Assembly (NCBI GenBank): GCA_017557525.1
Contig: JAFYYN010000111.1
Location: 62,001 to 126,000, forward strand
From: Lachnospiraceae bacterium
GTDB lineage: Bacteria > Bacillota > Clostridia > Lachnospirales > Lachnospiraceae
DNA length: 64,000 nucleotides
Direction of reading: 5' to 3'
Positions 54,722-63,611 of the stretch are shown here, in pieces; position 1 is the first letter of the stretch, and every line of letters begins with the position of its first letter. A program made the position numbers and the translations under genes. Under the pieces are notes generated by a model. The model ran no database searches. It saw only the letters and a list, made by a program, of their open reading frames with translations, and was not told the DNA's origin.

Positions 54722-56035
54722 ATGAAGAAAATAATCACATATATAAATTGCGAAAATGAGACCATAGAAAACTGCGTCAATACCTGCAGGGAATATGAAA
54801 ACAACGGAGCTGATGAGCTGTATATTTATAGTGCGGCAGAATCTGAGGAGGAGCATGAAAATCTTCTTGCTCTTGTCAAGGAAGTAGTCAGACGCGTTGA
54901 TATCCCTGTAATGATCGGTATCAGGGTGAAAAGATTTGAGGATATCAAGAAAGCTTTCTATACAGGTGCAAAAAATGTAGTCCTCCGATACAGTGATATT
55001 CAGGGAAATGACCTGATCAAACAGGGCTGTGAGCGTTTTGGCAAGGACAGCATAATCATTGAGATCAATATGGATCCCGAAACAGCAACCGATGTCTTTG
55101 CATATAAAGATATCTTTGATTCTGACTTTTATGGCGGCGTGCTGTTTAAGCATGTAGTAATCTCTGAGAAGCTGAAGAAAACAATAAAGGATATGAAGGT
55201 GCCTGTTATCATCAGAGACAGCTTAGTGAGAAACGATATTCTTTCGCTTATTTCTTTGGAAAATGTTTCGGGCGTTGCAACAAACTTTTATGCATCAAAG
55301 TCCCTTCCTTCAGAGGTCCCTTTTGTTGACGGACCGAGCACCCAGGCCGGATCGGGTATTATGCAGGTTAAGCGCAGTCTTAAAGAGGATGGAATAGAGG
55401 TAAATACCTTTGACAGTAAGCTTAAATACTCTGATTTAAAGAAAAACAGCGATGGTATGGTACCTGTTATAGTTCAGGATTATCGTAATAACGAGGTGCT
55501 GATGCTTGCATATATGAATGAGGAAGCATTTAACAAGACCGTTGAGACCGGTATCATGACATATTTCTCAAGATCAAGACAGGAGCTTTGGATCAAGGGT
55601 CTTACATCAGGTCATTATCAGTATGTTAAGGAGCTGATCGCTGATTGTGATAATGATACACTGCTTGCAAAGGTAGAGCAGATCGGTGCAGCCTGCCATA
55701 CAGGAAATCGTTCATGCTTCTTTAATGAGATGCTTAAGCACGAGTATGAAGAAAAGAATGCTTATGCAGTACTTAAGAATCTTTATGATGTAATAGTTGA
55801 CAGAAAGATACATCCTAAGGAGGGCTCATATACCAACTACCTTTTTGATAAGGGTATTGACAAGATCCTTAAAAAATGCGGTGAAGAGGCTACCGAGATA
55901 GTTATAGCTGCAAAGAATCCCAATGCGGAAGAACTTAAATATGAGATTGCGGATTTCCTCTATCATGTTTCTGTGCTTATGGTTGAATGTAAGGTTGACT
56001 GGGAAGATATCGTAGAGGAGCTTTCCAAGAGATAA
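54722..56035 (+). CDS. hisIE: HisIE with N-terminal degenerate HisF/HisA-like barrel
   Basis: Residues about 225-330 are HisI (PR-AMP cyclohydrolase; [23 protein letters not shown], and zinc ligands in [19 protein letters not shown]). Residues about 345-437 are HisE (PR-ATP pyrophosphatase; [16 protein letters not shown]). The first ~215 residues resemble a HisF-type TIM barrel, but the catalytic N-terminal Asp is Asn (YINCENET) and phosphate loops are poor, so the barrel should be inactive. An in-frame TTG at 54707 is rejected; ATG 54722 follows TTGAGGAA. True hisF, hisH and hisC are not in the window. Confidence 0.88.
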   Translation: MKKIITYINCENETIENCVNTCREYENNGADELYIYSAAESEEEHENLLALVKEVVRRVDIPVMIGIRVKRFEDIKKAFYTGAKNVVLRYSDIQGNDLIKQGCERFGKDSIIIEINMDPETATDVFAYKDIFDSDFYGGVLFKHVVISEKLKKTIKDMKVPVIIRDSLVRNDILSLISLENVSGVATNFYASKSLPSEVPFVDGPSTQAGSGIMQVKRSLKEDGIEVNTFDSKLKYSDLKKNSDGMVPVIVQDYRNNEVLMLAYMNEEAFNKTVETGIMTYFSRSRQELWIKGLTSGHYQYVKELIADCDNDTLLAKVEQIGAACHTGNRSCFFNEMLKHEYEEKNAYAVLKNLYDVIVDRKIHPKEGSYTNYLFDKGIDKILKKCGEEATEIVIAAKNPNAEELKYEIADFLYHVSVLMVECKVDWEDIVEELSKR

Positions 56036-56045
56036 GGAGGTCTAT

Positions 56046-56234
56046 ATGGAAGAAGGCTTAAAACCCTGCCCATTCTGTGGTTCTGAGGATATACACCTCA
56101 TAGACAGAATTGACTGCTCAAACGGTCTACAGAACTATTACCATACAAAATGTAAGGCCTGCGGAGCTTCCACGGATGAATTTGGCTGCAAATTTGATGC
56201 ACTGGTTGCGTGGAACAGGAGAGTTGAGAAGTAA
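56046..56234 (+). CDS. Small zinc-ribbon protein (Lar-like)
   Basis: A 62-residue protein with two CxxC pairs (PCPFCGS and CKACGA) and the C-terminal AWNRR typical of the Lar restriction-alleviation-like zinc ribbon family. Named members come from prophages, but chromosomal relatives of unknown role are common. It starts 10 bp after hisIE with AAGGAGG, so it is cotranscribed. No phage genes are nearby. Confidence 0.7.
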   Translation: MEEGLKPCPFCGSEDIHLIDRIDCSNGLQNYYHTKCKACGASTDEFGCKFDALVAWNRRVEK

Positions 56235-56254
56235 AACTTAATATTTTTAAATTG

Positions 56255-56279
56255 CCGGACATGTTTTGTCCGGTTTTTT
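56255..56279 (+). terminator. Terminator after Lar-like gene
   Basis: CCGGACA / TGTCCGG stem followed by TTTTTT. Confidence 0.92.
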
Positions 56280-56297
56280 GCTTTTTAAAAAAAGTAG

Positions 56298-56360
56298 TTG
56301 ACAAAAAGCTTTATTCGTATTATACTACCCAAGGTGTAAAGAAAAAAACTTTACACTTTG
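56298..56360 (+). promoter_or_regulatory. Promoter and 5'-end hairpin for ylxM-ffh
   Basis: TTGACA (56298-56303), a 17-bp spacer and TATACT (56321-56326). The expected transcript start falls in a 12-base stem-loop, CAAGGTGTAAAG (56330-56341) / CTTTACACTTTG (56349-56360) with seven As in the loop. The 28 nt to the YlxM start follow it. It could be an mRNA-stabilising 5' stem or an inverted-repeat operator. Confidence 0.7.
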
Positions 56361-56388
56361 AAACTCCTGTAATGGAAAGAGTGATGAT

Positions 56389-56730
56389 ATGAGCCAGGCA
56401 AATGCAGATGAGGCTTTAAAGGAGATAGTAGAGCTTACAAGGCTCTATGATGTATACGGACCGCTCCTTAGTGACCACAAGAAAGAAATATTTGAAAGCT
56501 ATGTGCTTGACAATTACTCTTTAGCTGAGATAGCCGAGCAGGTTGGTCTGAGCCGCCAGGGAGTAAGGGATATTGTAAGACGATGTTCAAAGGAACTTCA
56601 GGAAGCCGAAGAAAAGCTTGGTTTCCTAAAGAAAATGGACAGGCTTACAGAAAGACTGGAAAAAATAAAGGTTAAATCACGGGATTCAGAAATATCGGAA
56701 ATGCTTGAAAAAATTGTATCGGATATCTAA
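56389..56730 (+). CDS. ylxM: YlxM/p13-like HTH protein
   Basis: A 113-residue helix-turn-helix protein of the sigma-70 region-4-like family that precedes ffh in many Firmicutes. YSLAEIAEQVGLSRQGVRDIV is the predicted HTH (shown here only in part as NYSLAEIAEQVGLSRQ). It is thought to act with the signal recognition particle. The start has AATGGAAAGAG-type upstream sequence. Confidence 0.88.
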   Translation: MSQANADEALKEIVELTRLYDVYGPLLSDHKKEIFESYVLDNYSLAEIAEQVGLSRQGVRDIVRRCSKELQEAEEKLGFLKKMDRLTERLEKIKVKSRDSEISEMLEKIVSDI

Positions 56731-56873
56731 TCGAAATCAATTATATGACAGACAAAGTGTTTGATATCGGATATAGCTTATGATATTTTTATAAGTAAAG
56801 ATACTAAGTAACGAATCTAAGTGTTTGAATATAGTCACATTATTGTATTAGTGATTTATAGAAGGGAATACAG

Positions 56874-58244
56874 ATGGCATTTGAGTCATTAAGTCAAAAA
56901 TTACAGAATGTCTTTAAAAACCTGAGGGGTAAGGGCAGGCTCTCGGAGGCAGATGTAAAGACCGCCATGAGAGAGGTAAAGATGGCACTCTTAGAGGCTG
57001 ACGTAAGCTTTAAGGTAGTAAAAAGCTTTATTAACAGCGTAACCGAGCGTGCCATTGGTCAGGACGTGCTTAACTCACTGACACCCGGTCAGATGGTTAT
57101 AAAGATTGTTAACGAAGAGCTTACAGCCCTCATGGGTAGTGAGACCACCGAGATAGAGCTTAAACCCGGAAATGAGATAACCACTATCATGATGTGTGGT
57201 CTTCAGGGTGCCGGTAAAACAACTATGGCTGCCAAGCTGGCAGGAAAGTTTAAATCAAAGGGCAGAAAGCCTCTGCTTGTAGCCTGCGATATATACAGAC
57301 CCGCAGCTATTGACCAGTTGAGGATCAATGCAGGAAAGGTTGGCGTTGATTTCTTTGAGATGGGTACTAGCCATGCTCCGGTAAGCATAGTAAAAGCAGC
57401 TTTAGAGCATGCAAAGAGCAATAACGAAAATGTAGTTATCATAGATACTGCCGGTCGTCTCCATATTGACGAGGAGATGATGGAAGAGCTGATTACCGTA
57501 AAGAATGAGGTCAATATTGACCATACAGTACTTACGGTTGACGCCATGACAGGTCAGGATGCGGTAAACGTAGCGGAGACCTTTAATTCAAAGCTTGAGA
57601 TAACAGGCGTTATCCTTACAAAGCTTGATGGCGATACTCGTGGCGGTGCTGCACTTTCAATCAAGCATGTAACAGGAAAACCGATACTTTACATAGGTAC
57701 AGGCGAAAAGCTTACCGATGTTGAGCAGTTTTATCCCGACAGAATGGCTTCAAGAATCCTTGGTATGGGTGATATTCTTACACTCATCGACAGAGCTGAG
57801 GCTTTAGTGGATGAGGAAAAGACCAAGGAGCTTGAAAAGAAGCTGCGTAAGGCAGAATTTGATTTCAACGATTATCTTGACCAGATAGCTTCAATGAAGA
57901 AGATGGGTGGTCTTTCAAAGATAATGGAAATGCTTCCCGGTATGGGAATGAATGTTGGCAATGTTCAGGATGCCGATATGAGTGGTGGCGAGGCTGCTTT
58001 AAAGCAGGCAGAAACCATTATAGGTTCAATGACAAAGGCTGAAAGAGCTAACCCCGATCTTTTAAATGTTTCAAGAAAGAACAGGATCGCAAGAGGATCA
58101 GGCGTTGATATTGCTGAGGTAAACCGCTTTATCAAGCAGTTTAATGAGACCAAGAAGGTCATGAAGCAGTTCTCCGGAGCTATGAAGCCCGGAAAGAAAG
58201 GCTTCAAAATGCCGTTCTTCGGCGGCAAGAACAAGTTGTTTTAA
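56874..58244 (+). CDS. ffh: Signal recognition particle protein Ffh
   Basis: The SRP54 GTPase that targets nascent membrane and secreted proteins. The NG domain holds GLQGAGKTT, DTAGR and TKLDGDTRGG, and the Met-rich M domain (KKMGGLSKIMEMLPGMGMN) binds the SRP RNA and signal sequences. 456 residues. GAAGGGAA precedes the ATG. No SRP RNA gene is seen here. Confidence 0.97.
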   Translation: MAFESLSQKLQNVFKNLRGKGRLSEADVKTAMREVKMALLEADVSFKVVKSFINSVTERAIGQDVLNSLTPGQMVIKIVNEELTALMGSETTEIELKPGNEITTIMMCGLQGAGKTTMAAKLAGKFKSKGRKPLLVACDIYRPAAIDQLRINAGKVGVDFFEMGTSHAPVSIVKAALEHAKSNNENVVIIDTAGRLHIDEEMMEELITVKNEVNIDHTVLTVDAMTGQDAVNVAETFNSKLEITGVILTKLDGDTRGGAALSIKHVTGKPILYIGTGEKLTDVEQFYPDRMASRILGMGDILTLIDRAEALVDEEKTKELEKKLRKAEFDFNDYLDQIASMKKMGGLSKIMEMLPGMGMNVGNVQDADMSGGEAALKQAETIIGSMTKAERANPDLLNVSRKNRIARGSGVDIAEVNRFIKQFNETKKVMKQFSGAMKPGKKGFKMPFFGGKNKLF

Positions 58245-58368
58245 AATGTATTCCAATCTGAGTCCGTGTATCTTGTCATAAGTATAGCGGGAAGTTTCGC
58301 TTTTAAATTGGTGAGAGAAAAGACATGTCAGGTTTGAGATAGAAAATAAAATAGGAGGTGAATATACA

Positions 58369-58614
58369 ATGGCAGTAAAGATCAGATTAAGAAGAATGGG
58401 TGCTAAGAAGAACCCTATCTATCGTATTATCGTAGCTGATGAGAGATCACCCAGAGATGGTAGATTTATCGCAGAGATCGGTACATATGATCCTAACCAG
58501 GAGCCTGCATCATTCAAAATTGATGAGGATGCAGCTAAGCAGTGGTTAAATAATGGTGCACAGCCTACTGACATCGTTGGAAAGCTTTTCAAGAAGGCCG
58601 GAATCGAAAAATAA
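58369..58614 (+). CDS. rpsP: 30S ribosomal protein bS16
   Basis: An 81-residue bS16 beginning [28 protein letters not shown] precedes the ATG. It is followed by khpA 16 bases on. A weak hairpin with TTTTA lies in the leader near 58289-58306. Confidence 0.97.
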   Translation: MAVKIRLRRMGAKKNPIYRIIVADERSPRDGRFIAEIGTYDPNQEPASFKIDEDAAKQWLNNGAQPTDIVGKLFKKAGIEK

Positions 58615-58630
58615 TTGAGAGGTGATAGCA

Positions 58631-58861
58631 GTGAAGGAATTAGTCAGAATTATTGCTACATCACTGGTAGATCATCCGGAACAGGTAGAGGTAACCGAGA
58701 CAGAGACCGAGGAACAGATTACGGTTTCGTTAAAGGTTGCGCCGGAGGATATGGGAAAGGTCATAGGAAAACAGGGCCGTATTGCTAAGTCCATACGTAC
58801 GGTTGTTAGGGCTGCCGCTGCTGCAAAGGATGACAGAAAAGTTGTAGTAGATATTGTGTGA
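58631..58861 (+). CDS. khpA: KH-domain RNA-binding protein KhpA
   Basis: A 76-residue KH protein; the RNA-contacting GxxG loop is GKQG in GKVIGKQGRIAKSIR. KhpA forms dimers with KhpB/Jag and binds mRNAs affecting cell size and division. The start GTG 58631 (MKELVRIIATSLVDHPE) has GAGAGG seven bases upstream; a GTG at 58622 overlaps that site and is rejected. Confidence 0.9.
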   Translation: MKELVRIIATSLVDHPEQVEVTETETEEQITVSLKVAPEDMGKVIGKQGRIAKSIRTVVRAAAAAKDDRKVVVDIV

Positions 58862-58874
58862 GCTACACAGAATG

Positions 58875-58937
58875 ACAGGACATTGAGAGTCCTGTTTGCT
58901 AAAGGGCATGTCTGTAAAAGGACATGCCTATATTTTT
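58875..58937 (+). terminator. Hairpin pair with terminator after khpA
   Basis: ACAGGAC/GTCCTGT (58875-58881/58889-58895) then GGCATGTC/GACATGCC (58905-58912/58921-58928) followed by TATATTTTTT. The second hairpin looks like an intrinsic terminator separating khpA from rimM. Confidence 0.75.
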
Positions 58938-59037
58938 TGGAAATTTCTCTTAATGAAAAACTGTTTGTGTAGCAGACCGATAGTAAAGTATAGCGACTGA
59001 GATAGTTGAGGTTTGAGTAGAAAGAGCAAAAGATTTC

Positions 59038-59547
59038 ATGGAAAACGACGACAGATTAAGAGTGGGTGTCATCACTTCACCTCATGGAATACACGGTGAA
59101 GTAAATGTATTTCCTACAACGGATGACCCGCAAAGATTTAAAAAGCTGAAGAAAGTATATATTAATAAGAAGAAAGATACGCTTGAATGTGAAATAGAGA
59201 GCGTAAAGTTCTTTAAAAACATGGTTATCCTTAAGTTTTCCGGGATGGATGACCGCAATGAGATGGAAAAATACAGGCAATGTGACCTGATGATAGATAG
59301 AGAAGATGCGGAGCCTTTAGGTGAGGATGAGTATTTCATCTGTGACCTTATTGGTCTTGATATCATCGATGAAGCAAATAATAAAATCGGTACTTTAAAA
59401 GATGTTATGACATCTGCTGCAAATGATGTCTATGTAGTCGAGAAAAATGACGGTAAGGAGCTTTTGATACCAGCCATAAGAGACTGCATACTTGAAACTG
59501 ATCTTGAGAAAAAGACAATTAAGGTACACCTGTTGCCCGGACTATGA
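59038..59547 (+). CDS. rimM: Ribosome maturation factor RimM
   Basis: A 169-residue 16S rRNA processing factor that binds the 30S head near protein S19. RVGVITSPHGIHGEVNVFP is the N-terminal RimM domain signature; a PRC-barrel follows (about 95-169, ending VHLLPG). The ribosome site is weak. It heads the trmD group. Confidence 0.92.
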   Translation: MENDDRLRVGVITSPHGIHGEVNVFPTTDDPQRFKKLKKVYINKKKDTLECEIESVKFFKNMVILKFSGMDDRNEMEKYRQCDLMIDREDAEPLGEDEYFICDLIGLDIIDEANNKIGTLKDVMTSAANDVYVVEKNDGKELLIPAIRDCILETDLEKKTIKVHLLPGL

Positions 59548-59648
59548 TCTGCAGATTATAAAATACTTAATAACATGCTTATTCGATAGGATATGAGCAA
59601 TTATTCTTAAGGACGATTATTAACTGGATTTAAGAGAGAAGCTGGAAG

Positions 59649-60461
59649 ATGAATTTTGTAGTACTTACGTTATTTAAGGATATGGTTGAGTCTGCCATGA
59701 ATACAAGCATCATGGGACGCGCTATAGAAAAAGGTCTGATAAATCTGGATGTTATAGATATCCGTGATTTCGCCTTCAACAAGCATAACAGGGTTGATGA
59801 TTACCCGTACGGCGGTGGAGCAGGTATGGTTATGCAGGCTGAACCGGTATATAAGGCATGCGAGGCTGCAAGGAAACGTATAAGCGATATGACGGATATA
59901 GCTGACCTAGCTTCGCCAGATAACGGTGATACAAAAGCCTTAGAGGAAAAAGGACGAACTCGCCTGATATATCTTTCTCCGATAGGAAGAACCTTTACCC
60001 AGGAAGTAGCAAAGGAGCTGGCCCAGGAAGAGAATCTCATATTCCTTTGCGGTCATTATGAAGGTATAGATGAGAGAGTGCTTGAGATGGAGGTCGATGA
60101 CTATATCTCACTTGGGGATTTTGTACTTACAGGTGGGGAGCTTCCTGCAATATGCATCATGGATGCAGTTGCCAGGCTCGTACCGGGTGTATTGAATAAT
60201 GATGATTCAGCTTCAGATGAGAGCTTTGAGGGAAACACCTTGGAGTATCCTCAATATACAAGACCTGAGGAGTTTATGGGAAAGAGAGTGCCGGATGTCC
60301 TGCTTTCAGGTCACCATGCCAATATAGCACGCTGGAGGAGAGAGCAGTCACTGGTAAGAACTATGGAAAGACGGCCTGACCTCATGGAAAAAGTGGAGCT
60401 GGATAAAAAGGATATTAAGTTTTTGAAGGAAATTCAATCAGAGGGACGGTTCTCTGATTGA
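59649..60461 (+). CDS. trmD: tRNA (guanine37-N1)-methyltransferase
   Basis: SPOUT-class enzyme making m1G37 in tRNA. FNKHNRVDDYPYGGGAGMV, LCGHYEGIDERV and the knot segment SLGDFVLTGGELP are present. An insertion of ~25 residues near 75-105 (AARKRISDMTDIADLASPD) makes it 270 residues rather than ~245. The last codons overlap a dispersed hairpin repeat. Confidence 0.95.
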   Translation: MNFVVLTLFKDMVESAMNTSIMGRAIEKGLINLDVIDIRDFAFNKHNRVDDYPYGGGAGMVMQAEPVYKACEAARKRISDMTDIADLASPDNGDTKALEEKGRTRLIYLSPIGRTFTQEVAKELAQEENLIFLCGHYEGIDERVLEMEVDDYISLGDFVLTGGELPAICIMDAVARLVPGVLNNDDSASDESFEGNTLEYPQYTRPEEFMGKRVPDVLLSGHHANIARWRREQSLVRTMERRPDLMEKVELDKKDIKFLKEIQSEGRFSD

Positions 60462-60462
60462 A
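60433..60462 (+). repeat. Dispersed hairpin repeat, copy at trmD end
   Basis: TTCAATCAGAG / CTCTGATTGAA around GGACGGTT, overlapping the trmD stop. Matches 51630-51660 (after hisD) except for two positions. Confidence 0.7.
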
Positions 60463-60535
60463 GACCATGAAAATCGGATTTTAATTGTAAAAAGAGCAAT
60501 AGTAAAAAGAAGGAATAAAAATATAAAAAGTGCTT

Positions 60536-60673
60536 GCAATTATTTCAAGATTATGTTATAAGTATTATTTGTGAATAATTGGTGTTCCTCTGTACAGAGT
60601 CTGAATTTCAATGGGTGCGCTAAAAGCGGTTTATACAACGTAGTAAGAACATCAAAATATCAGGAGGTTCAAA
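60536..60673 (+). promoter_or_regulatory. rplS promoter and leader
   Basis: TTGCAA (60536-60541), a 17-bp spacer and TATAAG (60559-60564). The ~100-nt leader before AGGAGG may be an L19-type ribosomal protein leader, which is known in Firmicutes, but I could not confirm a structure by eye. Confidence 0.5.
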
Positions 60674-61021
60674 ATGAACGATATTATCAAACAGATTGAA
60701 GATGCTCAGCTTAAAAGCGAAATTACCGATTTCAGAGTAGGTGATACCGTTAAGGTTTCTTCACTCGTTAAGGAAGGTAACCGTGAGAGACAGCAGGTCT
60801 TCGAAGGCGTAGTAACCAAGAGGCAGAACGGCGGTGCCAGAGAAACCTTCACCGTCAGAAAGATTTCTAACGGCGTAGGCGTTGAAAAGACTTGGCCTTT
60901 ACATTCACCCATTGTTGTAAAGATCGAAGTTGTTAGACATGGTAAGGTTAGACGTGCAAAGCTTAACTACCTTCGTCAGAGAACAGGTAAGGCTGCTAAG
61001 GTTAAGGAAGTTATCCGTTAA
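60674..61021 (+). CDS. rplS: 50S ribosomal protein bL19
   Basis: A 115-residue bL19 with [16 protein letters not shown] and a basic C-terminus ([20 protein letters not shown]). AGGAGG precedes the ATG. It ends the ylxM-to-rplS block with its own promoter and terminator. Confidence 0.97.
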   Translation: MNDIIKQIEDAQLKSEITDFRVGDTVKVSSLVKEGNRERQQVFEGVVTKRQNGGARETFTVRKISNGVGVEKTWPLHSPIVVKIEVVRHGKVRRAKLNYLRQRTGKAAKVKEVIR

Positions 61022-61048
61022 TTTCTATACCAGATACGCTACTTACGG

Positions 61049-61078
61049 GCGCAGGTGCAATGTGCATCTGCGCTTGTT
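61049..61078 (+). terminator. Terminator after rplS
   Basis: GCGCAGGTGCA / TGCATCTGCGC (one G-T pair) followed by TTGTTT. Confidence 0.85.
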
Positions 61079-61185
61079 TCATATTTGGACATAAAAACTG
61101 CAATATTCAGGTATTGGCAGTGAAAACTTAAATCTGATAACGAATAGCAAAAAGAGATCATAAAGATAAATTTAGGGAGAATTGT

Positions 61186-62055
61186 ATGGGAAAGAATACA
61201 AAACTCGGTCTTGTTATGGAGGGAGGCTCCATGCGTGGCATGTTTACTGCCGGAGTGACCGACGTAATGATGGAAAATAATATAGAGTTTGATGGAGCTA
61301 TCGGAGTTTCTGCGGGAGCCTGCTTTGGGGTAAACTACAAATCAAGACAGCCGGGCCGCGCATTAAGATACAATATGCGTTTCTGTAACGATAAGAGATA
61401 TGCCGGTATCGGAAATCTGATCAAGGAAGGTAATATTTTCAGTACTAAGTTCTGTTACCGTACTGTACCAAACGAGCTCGATGTGTTTGACAGAAAAGCC
61501 TTTAAGGAAAACCCAATGGAGTTTTATGTCGTTGCCACAGATGTTGAAAAGGGCTGCGAGGTTTACTACAGACTGGAGACGGGAGATGATGAGGATCTGG
61601 ATCTCATTAGGGCTTCAGCTTCGATGCCATTACTCTCAAAGATGGTTGAGGTTGATAAAACAAAGCTTCTTGACGGCGGTATAGCTGATTCCATACCTCT
61701 AAAAGGCTTTGAGAAGCTTGGATATCTGAAAAATGTTGTGATACTTACTCAGCCTTTAGGCTTTGTCAAGGAAAAGAATAAGCATATGAAACTTATTAAG
61801 ATCAAATATCACAAATATCCAAATCTTGTCGGAGCATTGGCGGACAGGCATATAAAGTATAATGCTGAAACACTGTATGTTTCAAGGCAGGAGCAGGCAG
61901 GGAATGCTTTTGTGATCCGTCCACCGGAGCCTTTAAATATCGCCGGTATAATAAGAGACCCCAAAGAGCTTGAAAGGGTGTACAATATCGGCCGGAAGGT
62001 AATGACGGAAAGGCTGGATGAACTAAAGGAATTTATAAAGAAAGTGAAAGAATAA
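61186..62055 (+). CDS. Patatin-like phospholipase
   Basis: A 289-residue patatin-family hydrolase. GGSMRGMFTAGV forms the oxyanion loop, GVSAG carries the catalytic Ser (about residue 42-46) and DGGIAD the catalytic Asp (about 164). No signal peptide or membrane segment, so cytoplasmic. Close relatives in Firmicutes are of unknown substrate. AGGGAGA precedes the ATG. Terminated by a strong hairpin. Confidence 0.9.
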   Translation: MGKNTKLGLVMEGGSMRGMFTAGVTDVMMENNIEFDGAIGVSAGACFGVNYKSRQPGRALRYNMRFCNDKRYAGIGNLIKEGNIFSTKFCYRTVPNELDVFDRKAFKENPMEFYVVATDVEKGCEVYYRLETGDDEDLDLIRASASMPLLSKMVEVDKTKLLDGGIADSIPLKGFEKLGYLKNVVILTQPLGFVKEKNKHMKLIKIKYHKYPNLVGALADRHIKYNAETLYVSRQEQAGNAFVIRPPEPLNIAGIIRDPKELERVYNIGRKVMTERLDELKEFIKKVKE

Positions 62056-62059
62056 AAGA

Positions 62060-62085
62060 AACCCTCAGCTCGCGCTGAGGGTTTT
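62060..62085 (+). terminator. Terminator after patatin gene
   Basis: ACCCTCAGC / GCTGAGGGT with a TCGC loop, followed by TTT. Confidence 0.85.
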
Positions 62086-62097
62086 GTATGACGTGTT

Positions 62098-62285
62098 CCA
62101 ACAAATTTGCTGCGCAAATTTGTCGCCGTATTGATGAAAATCCTACGCTTTGCTTCGGATTTTCTTTGAATTACCGCGCCAAGCGTCGCGCGGACCGACT
62201 GTCGAACGTGCTTCGCACTTTCGACGGATTACCAACAAATTTGCTGCGCAAATTTGTCGCCGTGTCACACCCCTGCGGGGTATGA
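62098..62285. repeat. REP-like cluster with exact 32-bp duplication
   Basis: The gap between two convergent genes holds a perfect 32-bp repeat at 62098-62129 and 62232-62263, each with the palindrome ACAAATTTGC-TG-CGCAAATTTGT. Between them lie further hairpins (AAAATCC...GGATTTT, GTCGAACGTGC...GCACTTTCGAC). It resembles REP/BIME-type repeats; no gene is visible. Confidence 0.7.
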
Positions 62286-62289
62286 CGTA

Positions 62290-63354
62290 TTACATAGCAT
62301 TTACAATCATCTTCTGTAAGGTTGCGGGGTCGGATGAAACCTTAAGAGCCTCTGTCCTGGTTACGATACCGTAATGAACAAGGTTAGCAAGGTCATCATT
62401 CATAGTATGCATACCGAGCTGCTTACCGGACTGGATCATTGAAGGAATCTGAATTGTCTTAGATTCACGAATAAGGTTTGCGATACCGGTTGTAGCAACA
62501 AGAACCTCAGTAGCAAGTACACGGCCGGTGCCATCAGCTCTGGGAAGCAGCTGCTGAGTAAATACACCACGGATAACGTTTGCAAACTGAGCACGGATCT
62601 GATTCTGACCTTCAAGAGGGCAGGCATCAATGATACGCTCAACTGTCTGTGAAGCTGAAGTGGTATGCAGTGTAGAAAGAACCAGGTGACCGGTTTCTGC
62701 TGCGGTGATAGCTGCTGAAATTGTCTCAAAGTCACGCATTTCACCAACGAGGATGATATCAGGGTCCTCACGGAGGGCAGAACGAAGAGCGCCTGAGAAG
62801 GTCTCAACATCCTTACCAACCTCACGCTGGTGGATCATAGCTTTGTTATGAGGATAAACGTACTCTATAGGATCCTCGATTGTCATGATATGACGAGCCT
62901 CTGTGCTGTTGATGTAATCAACGATAGAAGCAAGGGTAGTAGACTTACCACTACCGGTAGGACCTGTAACGAGGATCAGACCACGAGGTGTTCTGGCCAG
63001 ATCATGAACTGCACTGGGAAGACCAAGCTCTTCAAATGTAGGGATCTTGTTCTGGAAGAGACGGATGCTGGCTGCCAGATTGTTTCTCTGATGGTAGATG
63101 TTTGCACGGATACGGTTTCCGCCGGGAAGCATAACGCCGACGTCAAGGTCTTTTCCGCCGCTAACATACTTACGCTGCTGCTCATCAAGGATTGAGAAGA
63201 TCATTTCACGTGACTCATCAGCAGTAGGAACGTCATCGAGTATCATAAGTGTACCAAATCGTCTGATTGCAAGATTGGTACCAACGGTAATATGAATGTC
63301 TGAGCATTCATTATCTCTGGCATACTTTACCAGTTGTTCAAATGTCATTGCCAT
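62290..63354 (-). CDS. pilT: PilT-type twitching motility ATPase
   Basis: A 354-residue secretion ATPase of the PilT type. Walker A GPTGSGKSTT, the Asp box (IEDPIEYVYPH), HQREVG and the Walker B region LREDPDIILVGEMRD are all present. PilT disassembles type IV pili for retraction. No other pilus genes are here. GGAGG precedes the ATG by ten bases. It diverges from the signal peptidase gene. Confidence 0.93.
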   Translation of the reverse strand: MAMTFEQLVKYARDNECSDIHITVGTNLAIRRFGTLMILDDVPTADESREMIFSILDEQQRKYVSGGKDLDVGVMLPGGNRIRANIYHQRNNLAASIRLFQNKIPTFEELGLPSAVHDLARTPRGLILVTGPTGSGKSTTLASIVDYINSTEARHIMTIEDPIEYVYPHNKAMIHQREVGKDVETFSGALRSALREDPDIILVGEMRDFETISAAITAAETGHLVLSTLHTTSASQTVERIIDACPLEGQNQIRAQFANVIRGVFTQQLLPRADGTGRVLATEVLVATTGIANLIRESKTIQIPSMIQSGKQLGMHTMNDDLANLVHYGIVTRTEALKVSSDPATLQKMIVNAM

Positions 63355-63486
63355 AGAATAAAAACCTCCATAGTTTTTGCTAAAATACCTAACTTCATTT
63401 ATTATAACATAATTTACAGAAAAATTAAACTATTTTTTAGATTTTTTTTACATTCATTTTTATTTGTATTTTCTGAATATTTATAT

Positions 63487-63611
63487 TATAATATAAAGTG
63501 GGCGTGTAGTGGACGTAACCTTATGACCTGATATCATCGTATAACGGTGATACCGGCTTTACCGGGAAAAATATGGACACGCTATAGATTTTGAGAGGAA
63601 TTATTATATAT
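63487..63611 (+). promoter_or_regulatory. Promoter and structured leader of signal peptidase gene
   Basis: TATAAT at 63487-63492 with only a weak -35. The transcript would start near GGGCGTGT. GCGTGT (63502-63507) pairs with ACACGC (63577-63582), enclosing hairpins TATCATCG/CGGTGATA (63532-63552) and CCGG/CCGG (63553-63565): a three-way junction of ~80 nt. No known riboswitch matches by eye. GAGAGGA follows before ATG 63612. Confidence 0.5.

Noticed and set aside
56046-56234. Prophage remnant (Lar-like gene)
   Set aside because: No integrase, capsid or other phage genes nearby; the gene is in line with hisIE.
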